From: Paracoccus aerodenitrificans
Lineage (GTDB): Bacteria > Pseudomonadota > Alphaproteobacteria > Rhodobacterales > Rhodobacteraceae
Direction of reading: 5' to 3'
DNA: 64,000 nucleotides
NCBI RefSeq assembly: GCF_027913215.1
Contig: NZ_CP115784.1
Location: 2,923,501 to 2,987,500, forward strand
In this document: piece by piece, positions 18,141-27,078 of the stretch
How the letters are laid out: every line of letters starts with the position of its first letter
Position numbering within the stretch: the first letter of the stretch is position 1
Made by a program: the position numbers and the translations under genes
The notes under the pieces: model-generated
What the model was told of the DNA's origin: nothing
The model's database searches: none
What the model saw: only the letters and a program-made list of their open reading frames with translations

Positions 18141-19148
18141 ATGACATATAGATTTTCGAAATTCACCGCCGCGCTGTTGGTCACGACTGCGGTTTCCGCT
18201 ACGTCAGCCTTTGCGCAGGACTATCCCTCGAAAGAGATCAGGGGGATTATTCAGTGGGGCGCGGGCGGTTCGACCGATACGGTAATGCGGACCGTGACCC
18301 CTCATGCCGAAGAGGTTCTGGGCGGTACGGTCGTCATGCAGAACATGACCGGCGGCGTCGGTGCCATCGCGACCAAGTTCGCCTTCGCCCAGAAAGCCGA
18401 CGGTTACACCCTGCTTATGGGCGCGGAAAACCCGCTTCTTTACAAGGTAATGGGTCTGGGCGATATCGACTATTCCGAGTTTACCCCGGTCAATATCCTT
18501 GCCCGTGGCGTTCCGGTGCTGGTCGCGAATAACGACGCGCCTTTCAACACCTTCGCCGAGATGGTCGAATATATTCAGGCCAATCCGAATGAGGTGAAAT
18601 TCGGCTCGACCGGACCGGGCGGCGTGCCCTCGGTGGTGACGGCCCTGCTGCGCTCGCAGACCGAAATTCCCGTGACCGAAGTCCCCTATGACGGCGACGG
18701 CCCGGCGCTGACGGCGCTTCAGGGCGGCGCGGTGGATGTGCTGCCAGCCGTTCTCGGCGCGGCGATCGAGCCGATCCGCGGTGGCCGGGTCAAGGCGATT
18801 TCGCTGATCGACAACGCACCCAGTGACGCCCTGCCCGATGTACCGGCTTTGGGAGAAACCAACCCGGAATATGCAGATTACCTGCCCTGGGGTCCATTCT
18901 TCGGTGTGTTCGTCAAGAACGGAACGCCCGAGGATGTCGTCGCCAAGCTGACCGAGGCCTATGCGGCAGGTGCCGAAAGCGAGGATTTCGTCAAGCTGAT
19001 GGGCGATCGTGGCTATGTCATCGAAAGCATCTCTGGCGACGAGGCACAGGACTTCCTGGATAAATGGCAGTCCCTGACCACATGGCTGATCCAGGATGCG
19101 GGTCTGGCCAAGGTCTCGCCCGAAGAATTCGGCATCCCCCGCCCGTAA
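18141..19148 (+). CDS. Tripartite tricarboxylate transporter substrate-binding protein (TctC/Bug family)
   Basis: 335 residues from ATG 18141, which follows an AAGGGAG ribosome binding site; an ATG 48 bases upstream lacks one and would spoil the signal peptide. The signal peptide MTYRFSKFTAALLV ends near SAFAQD. The mature protein has the TctC/Bug pattern: YPSKEIRGIIQWGAGGSTDTV, NMTGGVGAIATKFAFAQKADGYTLL, VKFGSTGPGGVPSVVTALL and VPYDGDGPALTALQGGAVDV. It is the periplasmic receptor for the two membrane proteins encoded next. From the linked dehydroshikimate and shikimate enzymes the ligand is probably a quinate-pathway acid rather than a tricarboxylate. Confidence 0.93.
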   Translation: MTYRFSKFTAALLVTTAVSATSAFAQDYPSKEIRGIIQWGAGGSTDTVMRTVTPHAEEVLGGTVVMQNMTGGVGAIATKFAFAQKADGYTLLMGAENPLLYKVMGLGDIDYSEFTPVNILARGVPVLVANNDAPFNTFAEMVEYIQANPNEVKFGSTGPGGVPSVVTALLRSQTEIPVTEVPYDGDGPALTALQGGAVDVLPAVLGAAIEPIRGGRVKAISLIDNAPSDALPDVPALGETNPEYADYLPWGPFFGVFVKNGTPEDVVAKLTEAYAAGAESEDFVKLMGDRGYVIESISGDEAQDFLDKWQSLTTWLIQDAGLAKVSPEEFGIPRP

Positions 19149-19172
19149 GGCGAAACGCCGCGACATGTCGCA

Positions 19173-19197
19173 CCGTCCCGGCCACCTGCCGGGACGG
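19173..19197 (+). terminator. Intercistronic hairpin between receptor and permease genes
   Basis: A perfect 10-bp stem (CCGTCCCGGC / GCCGGGACGG) with a 5-base loop, 24 bases after the receptor stop and 31 bases before the next start. With no T tract it most likely protects the receptor message and so raises receptor over permease output, as in other binding-protein operons. Confidence 0.6.
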
Positions 19198-19228
19198 GCT
19201 CCATTCTGATCGGTCGGGAGGAACGGTC

Positions 19229-19741
19229 ATGCATGACAAAGCTAAACGAAGCGCCGGCGAGCTGGTATTCAACTTCATTCTTTTCTCGATCAGCCTGATC
19301 CTCTTATGGCAGGCTTACCTGATTTCCGGGTTCGAATCGCTCAGCTCTCCGGGAGCGCTGCCAATGGCGGTAGCATTTGCGATGGTGGTCAGTTCGGGCC
19401 TGATCCTGCTGGCGCATTTCCGCGAACCCGCTGACGAGCAAAGCAGTTTCCTGCGGGATATCCTGCCGCCGGTCGTCATCGTCATGATGCTGATGATCGC
19501 AGGTTATGCGGTTCTGCTGGTGCCTCTGGGCTTCCTGCCCACCTCGCTGCTGTTTCTGATCTTGTCGATTCTCTATCTGCGGCGCGGAGGGCTTGGCTTC
19601 GCCGTGATCGTCTCTCTGTGCTCGCTGATCTGCATCTATATCATCTTCCGGCTGGTCTTTACCGTTCTGATGCCCGCCGGGATCGTGCCAGAAGGAGAGA
19701 TCCTCGGCGCTATCGGAAACATGTTCGGAGGGGCTGAGTGA
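19229..19741 (+). CDS. Tripartite tricarboxylate transporter small membrane subunit (TctB family)
   Basis: 170 residues from ATG 19229, preceded by GGGAGGAA at good spacing; longer in-frame readings run back into the receptor gene. The protein is hydrophobic with about four to five membrane segments, the first beginning at FNFILFSISLILLW and a long pair around VIVMMLMIAGYAVLLVPLGF. This size and layout are those of TctB, the small inner-membrane component of TTT transporters. Its stop overlaps the start of the large subunit gene, indicating coupled translation. Confidence 0.88.
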   Translation: MHDKAKRSAGELVFNFILFSISLILLWQAYLISGFESLSSPGALPMAVAFAMVVSSGLILLAHFREPADEQSSFLRDILPPVVIVMMLMIAGYAVLLVPLGFLPTSLLFLILSILYLRRGGLGFAVIVSLCSLICIYIIFRLVFTVLMPAGIVPEGEILGAIGNMFGGAE

Positions 19742-21279
19742 TGGAAGCGTTCGGTTATTTCCTGACCCCGTGGCTGGACCTGAAACTGCTGTTTCTGGTC
19801 GCGGCGGGGACATTTGCCGGGGTCTATGTCGGCGCCATTCCGGGGCTCTCCGTGACAATGGCCGTGTCGATCCTAATCGGTTTCACCTTCACATGGGATG
19901 TCTATCCGGCGCTGTGCCTGATGGTCGGCATCTTCATGGGCGGCGTCTATGGCGGGTCGCGCACCGCAATTCTGCTGAATATTCCCGGAGCACCCTCGGC
20001 GATTGCAACCGCGATGGACGGTTATCCGCTGGCGCAGCAGGGGCGTGCGGGGGAAGCAATCGGCGTCTCGACCGTGATGTCCTTTGTCGGCGGGCTGATC
20101 GGCATCGCCGTGCTTGCGGCAGCAGCCCCGACGGTCAGCGAATTCGCCCTGACCTTCCAGCCGCGCGACTTCATGCTGCTGGCCATTCTGGGCATTCTGC
20201 TGGTCGGCTCGCTGTCCGGAGAAAGCCTTGTGAAGGGTATTTTCTGCGGCGCGATGGGGCTGCTGATTGGGACTGTAGGGATGGACCCTCTGACCGCCGA
20301 GGAACGTTTCACCTTCGGCTTCACCCAGCTTTGGGGCGGGATCAGCTTCATCGCCGTGATGATCGGCATGTTTGGCGTGGCCGAGGCACTTGCCCAGCTT
20401 CACCATGTCGATAAAGCGGCGGTCAAGCAAACCATTACCCGCATCGTTCCCAGCTTCGCCTCGGTCCGCAAATATCTTCCGCTGTCGCTTCAGACCTCAT
20501 CTATCGGGGTGGTGATCGGCGCATTGCCGGGCACGGGCGGAGATATTGCCGCGCTGATGGCCTATGACCACGCCAAGCGCGTCACCAAGAACCCCGAGGT
20601 TCCCTTCGGCAAAGGCGCGAAGGAAGGGCTGGTCGCCCCGGAAACCGCGAATAACGCGGCGGTGGGCGGAGCTTTCATCCCGATGCTGACACTGGGCATT
20701 CCGGGCGATGCAGTGACGGCAATCATGATCGGAGCGCTGTATATTCACGGCCTCAATCCCGGCCCGATGCTGATGATCGAGCAGCCTCAGATGTTCTGGT
20801 TCATCACCGGCGCACTGGTTCTGGCGAATATCTTCATGCTGATCTTCGGCCTGACCGGCATCCGCATCTTCACCAAGATCGTGGAAATGCCGCGCACCGT
20901 GCTGATCCCGCTGATCCTGCTGCTGTCCATTGTCGGTGCTTATGCGGTGAACAACTCGATCACCGATGTGTACTGGATGCTGGCGTTCGGTGTTCTGGGA
21001 TATTTCATGAAATCCCATGGATATCAGCTTGGCCCGGTGATCCTCGGGGTGATCCTGTCGCGGCTGCTGGATGAAAACTGGCGACGCGCGATCATTTCCG
21101 AACAGGGCAGCCTGCTGGCCATGTTCAAGGGTATCCTGACCAGCCCGCTTTCCCTTATCCTGTTCGCAATGGTTGTACTGATCTTCGTCAGCCAGACTCC
21201 GATCTGGAAACGCTGGCGGCGCAAGGCGGGCCTGCCCAAGGCCGGTGACGACACCAACGCCCCCGGTTCGGGCGCTTAA
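19741..21279 (+). CDS. Tripartite tricarboxylate transporter large permease (TctA family)
   Basis: 512 residues, about 12 membrane segments. ATG 19741 shares its first base with the stop of the preceding gene; a GTG one codon earlier is possible. The TctA signature is clear: GVYGGSRTAILLNIPGAPSA followed by DGYPLAQQGRAGEAIG, and a second repeat-like copy GALPGTGGDIAALMAYDHAKR. This subunit is the channel that moves the bound acid inward, driven by an ion gradient. It ends 11 bases before the dehydroshikimate dehydratase gene, so transport and catabolism are one transcription unit. Confidence 0.95.
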   Translation: MEAFGYFLTPWLDLKLLFLVAAGTFAGVYVGAIPGLSVTMAVSILIGFTFTWDVYPALCLMVGIFMGGVYGGSRTAILLNIPGAPSAIATAMDGYPLAQQGRAGEAIGVSTVMSFVGGLIGIAVLAAAAPTVSEFALTFQPRDFMLLAILGILLVGSLSGESLVKGIFCGAMGLLIGTVGMDPLTAEERFTFGFTQLWGGISFIAVMIGMFGVAEALAQLHHVDKAAVKQTITRIVPSFASVRKYLPLSLQTSSIGVVIGALPGTGGDIAALMAYDHAKRVTKNPEVPFGKGAKEGLVAPETANNAAVGGAFIPMLTLGIPGDAVTAIMIGALYIHGLNPGPMLMIEQPQMFWFITGALVLANIFMLIFGLTGIRIFTKIVEMPRTVLIPLILLLSIVGAYAVNNSITDVYWMLAFGVLGYFMKSHGYQLGPVILGVILSRLLDENWRRAIISEQGSLLAMFKGILTSPLSLILFAMVVLIFVSQTPIWKRWRRKAGLPKAGDDTNAPGSGA

Positions 21280-21290
21280 GGAGCAAGGCG

Positions 21291-23180
21291 ATGAAAACCT
21301 CGATCGCAACGGTTTCGATTGCCGGTACGCTGCGCGAAAAGCTGGCGGCAATCGCAAAGGCCGGTTTCGACGGGCTGGAGATCTTCGAACAGGATTTCCT
21401 GCAGGATGCCGCCAGCCCGCGCGAGGTCGGCCAGATGATCCGGGATCACGGGCTTGAGGTGATGCTGTATCAGCCCTTCCGCGATTTCGAGGGGCTGCCC
21501 GAACCGCTCCGCACCCGCGCCTTCGACCGCGCCCGGCATAAATTCGACCTGATGGCGGATCTGGGGGCAGAACAGATGCTGATCTGCTCATCGGTTCACC
21601 CGCAGGCGATGGGCGGGATCGACCGCGCCGCCGACGATCTGGCCGAACTGGCCGGGATCGCGGCGGAACGCGGCATCCGACTGGGATATGAGGCGCTTGC
21701 CTGGGGCCGCCATGTCAACGATCATCGCGACGCATGGGAAATCGTGCGCCGCGCTGATCATCCCGCGCTCGGTTTGATCCTCGACAGCTTCCACAGCCTC
21801 GGTCGCCGGATCGACCCCGAGACCATTCGTCGCATCCCCGGCGACAAGATCTTTTTCGTCCAGCTTGCCGACGCCCCGCTGATCGAGATGGATCTGCTGT
21901 ACTGGTCGCGGCATTTCCGCAATATGCCCGGAGAAGGCGATCTCGCCGTGGTCGATTTCATGCGTGCCGTTACGGCCACGGGCTATGACGGCCCGCTTTC
22001 GCTGGAAATCTTCAACGACCAGTTCCGGGGCGGCAGTCCCGAGGGCATCGCGCGGGACGGCCATCGTTCTCTGATCTGGCTGATGGATCAGGTGCGCTGC
22101 GCAGAGCCTGCGCTGAAGGTCGATCTGCCCGAGATCCCCGGGCGTATCCGGGTCGAGGGGATCGAGTTCATCGAATTCGCATCCGACCCGCAGGAGGCCC
22201 CGCTGCTGGAAACCGCGCTTGGCCAGATGGGTTTCCGCCGCGACGCGCAGCACCGCAATAAATCCGTGACCGTGTGGCGTCAGGGCGATATCCGCATCGT
22301 GCTGAACACCGAGCCGACCGGCTTTGCGCATAGTTTCTTTCTGAATCACGGCACCGGGGTCTGCGATCTGGGGCTACGGGTTTCGGATGCGCAGGCAACC
22401 GTGGCCCGCGCGGCGGCGCTTGATGCGACGCTGTTCGGCCAGCCTCTCGGCCCCGAGGAGCTGGACATTCCGGCAATCCGCAGCGTTGGCGGCTCGGTTC
22501 TGCATTTCATCGATGAGAAAAGCGGGCTGGACGATGTCTGGGACATCGAATTCACCCGAACCGGCGAGACCGAAAGGGATTTCGGCCTGACACGGGTCGA
22601 TCACATCGCCGAGACGATGAATTACGATGAGATGCTCAGTTGGGCGCTGTTTTACGGCTCTATCTTCGATATGGAGCAGCGGCCCATGCTGGATGTCGTC
22701 GATCCTGACGGTTTGGTCCGCAGTCAGGCCATCGCCTCGCCCGATGGGGGGACCCGGATCACGCTAAACGGCGCACAATCGCATCGCACGCTTGCCGGAG
22801 GGTTCCTGGCGGATTCGATGGGATCCGCGGTGCAGCATATCGCGCTTGCTTCACGCGATATTCTTGCTTCCGCGCAAGCGATGGAAGATGCCGGATTTCA
22901 GGTGCTGGCCATCCCCGAGAATTACTATCACGATCTTCAGGCACGTTACGGTCTGCCGGATGACCGGATTGAGCAACTGCAACGCTGGAATATCCTCTAT
23001 GAAGCCGATGACCGGGGCGGAGAGTTCCTGCAATTTTACGGCCAGCCTCTTCAGGGCGGGCTGTTCTTCGAAATCGTCGAGCGGCGCGGCGGTTATGACG
23101 GCTATGGCGCGGCAAATGCTCCGTTCCGCATTGCCGCATTGAAACGATTGCTGCGCGGCAAGACCATCCCCCGCGCCTGA
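21291..23180 (+). CDS. quiC: 3-dehydroshikimate dehydratase, QuiC-type two-domain (TIM barrel + HPPD-like)
   Basis: 629 residues. Residues 1-265 form an AP-endonuclease-2 type TIM barrel (TSIATVSIAGTLREKLAAI, GFDGLEIFEQDF, LILDSFHSLGR, PLSLEIFNDQFRGG). Residues about 285-600 are an HPPD/VOC-like half with the iron-site pattern HIAETM, HIALASRDI and FFEIVERRGG. This fused layout is that of bacterial 3-dehydroshikimate dehydratases that make protocatechuate, although sequence databases often label such proteins sugar phosphate isomerase/4-hydroxyphenylpyruvate dioxygenase. In characterised QuiC proteins the barrel carries the dehydratase activity and the second half has no proven dioxygenase role. 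The adjoining shikimate-dehydrogenase-like gene and TTT transporter support the quinate/shikimate assignment. Confidence 0.85.
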   Translation: MKTSIATVSIAGTLREKLAAIAKAGFDGLEIFEQDFLQDAASPREVGQMIRDHGLEVMLYQPFRDFEGLPEPLRTRAFDRARHKFDLMADLGAEQMLICSSVHPQAMGGIDRAADDLAELAGIAAERGIRLGYEALAWGRHVNDHRDAWEIVRRADHPALGLILDSFHSLGRRIDPETIRRIPGDKIFFVQLADAPLIEMDLLYWSRHFRNMPGEGDLAVVDFMRAVTATGYDGPLSLEIFNDQFRGGSPEGIARDGHRSLIWLMDQVRCAEPALKVDLPEIPGRIRVEGIEFIEFASDPQEAPLLETALGQMGFRRDAQHRNKSVTVWRQGDIRIVLNTEPTGFAHSFFLNHGTGVCDLGLRVSDAQATVARAAALDATLFGQPLGPEELDIPAIRSVGGSVLHFIDEKSGLDDVWDIEFTRTGETERDFGLTRVDHIAETMNYDEMLSWALFYGSIFDMEQRPMLDVVDPDGLVRSQAIASPDGGTRITLNGAQSHRTLAGGFLADSMGSAVQHIALASRDILASAQAMEDAGFQVLAIPENYYHDLQARYGLPDDRIEQLQRWNILYEADDRGGEFLQFYGQPLQGGLFFEIVERRGGYDGYGAANAPFRIAALKRLLRGKTIPRA

Positions 23181-23197
23181 CCACAAGCGGAGTTCCC

Positions 23198-24031
23198 ATG
23201 ATTTCAGGACATACGAAACTGCTCGGCCATATCGGCGTGCCGACGGAAAGCTTCAAGGCTCCGATGATCTATAACCCGTGGTTCGAGGCACGGGAGATTG
23301 ACGCGGTGGTCGTCCCGATGGGCTGTGAGCCAGAGGATTTCCCCGATTTCATCCGGCTGCTGTCCCGGCTGCGCAATTTCGCCGGTGCGCTGATCACCAT
23401 GCCGCATAAGGTCAGCATGGCCGGTCTGCTGGATGAAGCCAGTACCGCAGTCCGTATCTGCGGCTCGTGCAATGCGCTGCGCCGCGATGCTGACGGGCGG
23501 CTGATCGGGGATATGTTCGACGGCGAGGGCTTCGTGCGCGGCATGCAGCGCAAGGGCCGCCGGGCCGAGGGTGCTTCTGCGCTTGTCGTCGGTTCAGGCG
23601 GGGTCGGTTCCGCCATCGCGGCGTCGCTTGCCGGGGCCGGGGCGACCTCTCTTGGGATCTACGATATCAACGAGGCTTCGGCAGACGGTCTGGCGGGACG
23701 GCTGCGTGACGCCTATCCGTCCTTGAGCGTCACCACCGGCAGCAACGATCCGGCGGGCTATGATATCGTGGTAAACGCAACGCCGCTTGGCATGAACCCC
23801 GGAGATCCGATGCCGCTGCAGGTCGGACGGCTGAACCCGTCCAGTTTTGTCGGCGAGGTGGTCATGAAATCCGAAGAGACCGCCTTCCTCGCCGCCGCAA
23901 GCGCCCGCGGCTGCCAGACCCAGATCGGGACGGATATGCTGTTCGAACAGATCCCGGCTTATCTCGAATTCTTCGGCTTCCCGGCCACGACAGCCGATGA
24001 GCTTCGCGGGCTTGCGAAGATTTCCTATTAG
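23198..24031 (+). CDS. Shikimate/quinate dehydrogenase family protein
   Basis: 277 residues, ATG 23198, 17 bases after quiC. The AroE fold is visible: N-terminal substrate domain with IGVPTESFKAPMIYN and the lysine-bearing motif ITMPHKVSMAG, then GDMFDGEGFVRGM, and an NAD(P)-binding loop VVGSGGVGSAIAASLAGAG, ending with the family's NATPLGM. The usual Ser-x-Ser of biosynthetic AroE near the N-terminus is replaced (TESFKAP), which fits a catabolic or paralogous enzyme rather than the housekeeping copy. Together with QuiC it would convert imported shikimate or quinate to 3-dehydroshikimate and then protocatechuate. Cofactor choice (NAD or NADP) is not decided here. Confidence 0.85.
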   Translation: MISGHTKLLGHIGVPTESFKAPMIYNPWFEAREIDAVVVPMGCEPEDFPDFIRLLSRLRNFAGALITMPHKVSMAGLLDEASTAVRICGSCNALRRDADGRLIGDMFDGEGFVRGMQRKGRRAEGASALVVGSGGVGSAIAASLAGAGATSLGIYDINEASADGLAGRLRDAYPSLSVTTGSNDPAGYDIVVNATPLGMNPGDPMPLQVGRLNPSSFVGEVVMKSEETAFLAAASARGCQTQIGTDMLFEQIPAYLEFFGFPATTADELRGLAKISY

Positions 24032-24175
24032 ACCGTTCCCGAGTTAAGATTGACCTCCGGAGCCATCCGAAAGGCTTAACCCCATCTCCGCATGCGCAGC
24101 ACAAGCAGCTTGCATTATGCGCCCCCGATCCGCTCTACTGCGCGTAATTGAAGGATCTGCGCATAAGGGGGGCAC

Positions 24176-25117
24176 ATGTCGGAACAGAAGAACGTCGCCA
24201 TTATCGGAGCCGGCCTCGTCGGATCAGGCTGGGCGCTTGTGTTTGCACGGGCGGGATATACGGTCCGCATTCATGACCCGAGCGAGGCGATCCGCGATGG
24301 TTTCATGCAGTGGGCAGAGGACTCTGTGCCAGAGCTTGCCGCCGAGGGGCTGATAGATGACGGCGCAGGCGTTCTTGCGCGGCTGACGGTCTGCGAGGAA
24401 CTGCAACAGGCTGTCAGCGATGCCGGATATATTCAGGAATCCGTCTTTGAAACGGTCGAAACCAAGACCGATGTGAGCCTTGCCATCGACGCGGCGATGT
24501 CTCCGGATGCGATGGTGGGGTCGTCCTCATCGGGGATTCCGGCCTCGCGCTTTACCGAAAACTGCCGGAACCGCACGCGCTTCCTGATCGCGCATCCGGT
24601 GAATCCGCCGCATCTGGTTCCGGTGGTCGAACTGGTTCCCGCCCCCTGGACCGACCCAAAGGTTGTCACGCAGACCCGCGCGATCATGGAAGATGTCGGG
24701 CAGGTGCCGGTCAGCCTTACCCGCGAAATCGACGGTTTCGTGCTGAACCGTCTGCAGGGGGCGCTGCTGAATGAAGCATGGGCTCTTTATGAGGAAGGCT
24801 ATGCGACGCTTGAGGATATCGATGCGACCGTCGCTCATGGGCTGGGGCTGCGTTGGGCCTTCATGGGGCCGTTCGAGACAATCGACCTGAATGCACCGAA
24901 AGGCATCGTCGATTATGCGGAACGTCTGGGCGGCATGTATTACAACATGGCAACGCAGCGCAGCCCGAAGCCGTGGGACCCGGACAGCATCACCCGCGCC
25001 GGAGAGGTCTGCCGCCAGACATTGCCCGAAAGCGATCTGGCCAGCCGCCGCGCATGGCGAGACGCCACGCTGACAAGGCTTGCGCGGTTCAAGAAGGATA
25101 ACGGTTTAAGCCGATGA
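24176..25117 (+). CDS. 3-hydroxyacyl-CoA dehydrogenase family protein, L-gulonate 3-dehydrogenase/lambda-crystallin type
   Basis: 313 residues from ATG 24176. The NAD loop VAIIGAGLVGSGWALVFARAG is at the N-terminus, the catalytic region HPVNPPHLVPVVELVPAPW is central, and the C-terminal helical domain contains DGFVLNRLQGALLNEAWAL and GLGLRWAFMGPFETIDLNAP. This length and the single C-terminal domain match lambda-crystallin-type dehydrogenases, which oxidise hydroxy acids such as L-gulonate or carnitine-like compounds rather than acyl-CoA. It stands between the shikimate cluster and a TRAP transporter, about 145 and 108 bases from each, so it may belong to the TRAP-linked uptake of an unknown hydroxy acid. 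Confidence 0.85.
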   Translation: MSEQKNVAIIGAGLVGSGWALVFARAGYTVRIHDPSEAIRDGFMQWAEDSVPELAAEGLIDDGAGVLARLTVCEELQQAVSDAGYIQESVFETVETKTDVSLAIDAAMSPDAMVGSSSSGIPASRFTENCRNRTRFLIAHPVNPPHLVPVVELVPAPWTDPKVVTQTRAIMEDVGQVPVSLTREIDGFVLNRLQGALLNEAWALYEEGYATLEDIDATVAHGLGLRWAFMGPFETIDLNAPKGIVDYAERLGGMYYNMATQRSPKPWDPDSITRAGEVCRQTLPESDLASRRAWRDATLTRLARFKKDNGLSR

Positions 25118-25225
25118 CGCTTGGTCAACTCGTTGCGTCTTCGGAATCTATCCTAAATTTGTTTGAAAACCGCGCCGGGTGGTGGTTCTATCCCCGCAGA
25201 ATAAGAAACCTACAGGGAGAGCGGG

Positions 25226-25732
25226 ATGATCATCCGTTTTATAGACGGACTGAATGAGATCGTCGGCAGAATCGTTTCAGTGCTCGCATTCGTTTTCGCG
25301 CTTGTCATCATCTATGACGTCGTCATGCGATATGTCTTTAACGAGCCCACGAGATGGGCATTCGATGTATCAAAACAGCTTTACGGATTTTACTTCATCA
25401 TGCTGGGTGGCTATGCGCTGCGGCATAAGGCGCATGTCAGAGTGGACATCCTGACCGAGCGCTTCAGCGTCGGGACTCAGCGGATCGTCGATATCTTTGG
25501 CTATCTGATCTTCTTCTTCCCCTTCGCCTGGGTCTTTACCCGCCGGTCATGGGATTTCGCCGCGACATCGCTGGCGCAGCGCGAGGTGACCTATGGTGCG
25601 GTTCAGCTTCCGGTCTATCCGCTGAAGATGGCCATGTGCCTTGCCGCCGCGCTTTTGCTTCTGCAAGGCGTGTCCGAGGTGCTCAAACTGATCCTGAACG
25701 ATCCGAATACCCCGCAGGAGGCCGCGGAATGA
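25226..25732 (+). CDS. TRAP transporter small permease (DctQ family)
   Basis: 168 residues with four predicted membrane helices, preceded by an AGGGAGAG ribosome binding site. DctQ features are present: an early helix (RIVSVLAFVFALVIIYDVVM), the pattern VFNEPTRWAFDVSKQLYG and YALRHKAHVRVDILTERF. It is the small inner-membrane subunit of a sodium-driven high-affinity acid importer. Its stop overlaps the start of the large permease gene by 4 bases (ATGA). Confidence 0.93.
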   Translation: MIIRFIDGLNEIVGRIVSVLAFVFALVIIYDVVMRYVFNEPTRWAFDVSKQLYGFYFIMLGGYALRHKAHVRVDILTERFSVGTQRIVDIFGYLIFFFPFAWVFTRRSWDFAATSLAQREVTYGAVQLPVYPLKMAMCLAAALLLLQGVSEVLKLILNDPNTPQEAAE

Positions 25733-27054
25733 GCCCTGAATATATCGCATTGATGATGTTCGGCCTGCTTCTGCTGGGCCTGTTCATGGGGCATCCGCTG
25801 GCCTTCGTGCTGGGAAGTACCGCCGTGCTTTCGGCAGTGATTTCCGGCAAGAGCATGGTTCTGGGCGTGGTGATCAACCGCATCTATGGCGAGGTCCTGG
25901 AAAACTATGTCCTGATCGCCGTTCCCCTGTTCGTGCTGATGGCAAGGTTCCTGTCAGATTCAGGGGTGACTGACAGGATGTTCGAGACGCTGCGCCTGCT
26001 TTTGTCGCGGGTGCGCGGCGGGCTGGCGCTTGCGGTTGTGTTCATCTCGATCCTGCTTGCGGCAACGACCGGCGTGATCGGCGCATCCATCACCGTGATG
26101 GGCGTCATGGCGCTGCGGCCGATGCTGCAATACGGATACGCGCCGACCCTGACCACCGGCGTCATTGCCGCCTCGGGCTGTCTGGGCATTCTGATCCCGC
26201 CTTCGATCATGCTGATCCTGATGGCGAGCTATTCCCCGCTTTCCGTTGGTGAACTGTTTGCCGGCTCGATGATCCCCGGCCTTCTTCTGGGCGTCAGCTA
26301 TGCGATCTATGTCTATATCATCTCGGTCCTGCGCCCTGATCTGGCACCGGCGGTAGAGCCCGACGAAAAACTGCCAAGCGGACAGCTTATGCGCATGCTG
26401 CTGGTCGAGGCGCTGCCGCCGCTGGTGCTGATCTTCGGCATTCTCGGCTCACTTCTGGCCGGGATTGCGACTGCGACCGAAGCATCGGCCATCGGTGCCA
26501 TATTGGCACTGCTGATCGTGATCGCGCGGGGCAAGTTCGAGTGGCGGACCTTCTATGGTGCGCTTCTGGAAACCGGGCGGACCTCGGCGATGATCCTGTT
26601 CATCGTGGTGGGCGCGACCGCATTTACCGGCGTGTTCAACATCACTGGGGGTCTGCGTGCCACGCAGGAGATCATCCGGGGGCTGGACATGGCGCCGTGG
26701 CTGCTGATCACCATGATGATGATCATCGTGTTCATTCTTGGCGCTTTCCTGGACTGGACCGGGATCGTGCTTCTGTCCTTCCCGATCTTCCTGCCCATCG
26801 TGCAGGAGATGGAGGGGATCAGCCTGTTGTGGTTCGTCGTGCTGATGGCTGTCGTTCTGCAGACATCGTTCCTGACGCCGCCATTCGGCTACGCGCTGTT
26901 CTATCTGCGCGCCATTGCGCCTCGCGAGGTGCGCACGGGCCATATCATCCGCGGGGTTCTGCCTTTTATCGCGCTGATTGTGCTGATGTGTGTGCTGGTT
27001 GCGCTTATTCCGTCGCTTGTCACGTGGCTGCCGGAAGTTCTGTATTCGACGTGA
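25729..27054 (+). CDS. TRAP transporter large permease (DctM family)
   Basis: 441 residues from ATG 25729, starting MSPEYIALMMFGLL and overlapping the DctQ stop. About 12-13 membrane segments. DctM hallmarks include LFMGHPLAFVLGSTAV, AVPLFVLMARFLSDSGV, AATTGVIGASITVMGVMALRP and SGCLGILIPPSIMLILMA. It forms the ion-coupled translocation path with the small permease and is fed by the periplasmic receptor encoded 24 bases downstream. Confidence 0.95.
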   Translation: MSPEYIALMMFGLLLLGLFMGHPLAFVLGSTAVLSAVISGKSMVLGVVINRIYGEVLENYVLIAVPLFVLMARFLSDSGVTDRMFETLRLLLSRVRGGLALAVVFISILLAATTGVIGASITVMGVMALRPMLQYGYAPTLTTGVIAASGCLGILIPPSIMLILMASYSPLSVGELFAGSMIPGLLLGVSYAIYVYIISVLRPDLAPAVEPDEKLPSGQLMRMLLVEALPPLVLIFGILGSLLAGIATATEASAIGAILALLIVIARGKFEWRTFYGALLETGRTSAMILFIVVGATAFTGVFNITGGLRATQEIIRGLDMAPWLLITMMMIIVFILGAFLDWTGIVLLSFPIFLPIVQEMEGISLLWFVVLMAVVLQTSFLTPPFGYALFYLRAIAPREVRTGHIIRGVLPFIALIVLMCVLVALIPSLVTWLPEVLYST

Positions 27055-27078
27055 CATAATTCAATAGGGAGAAACCAA

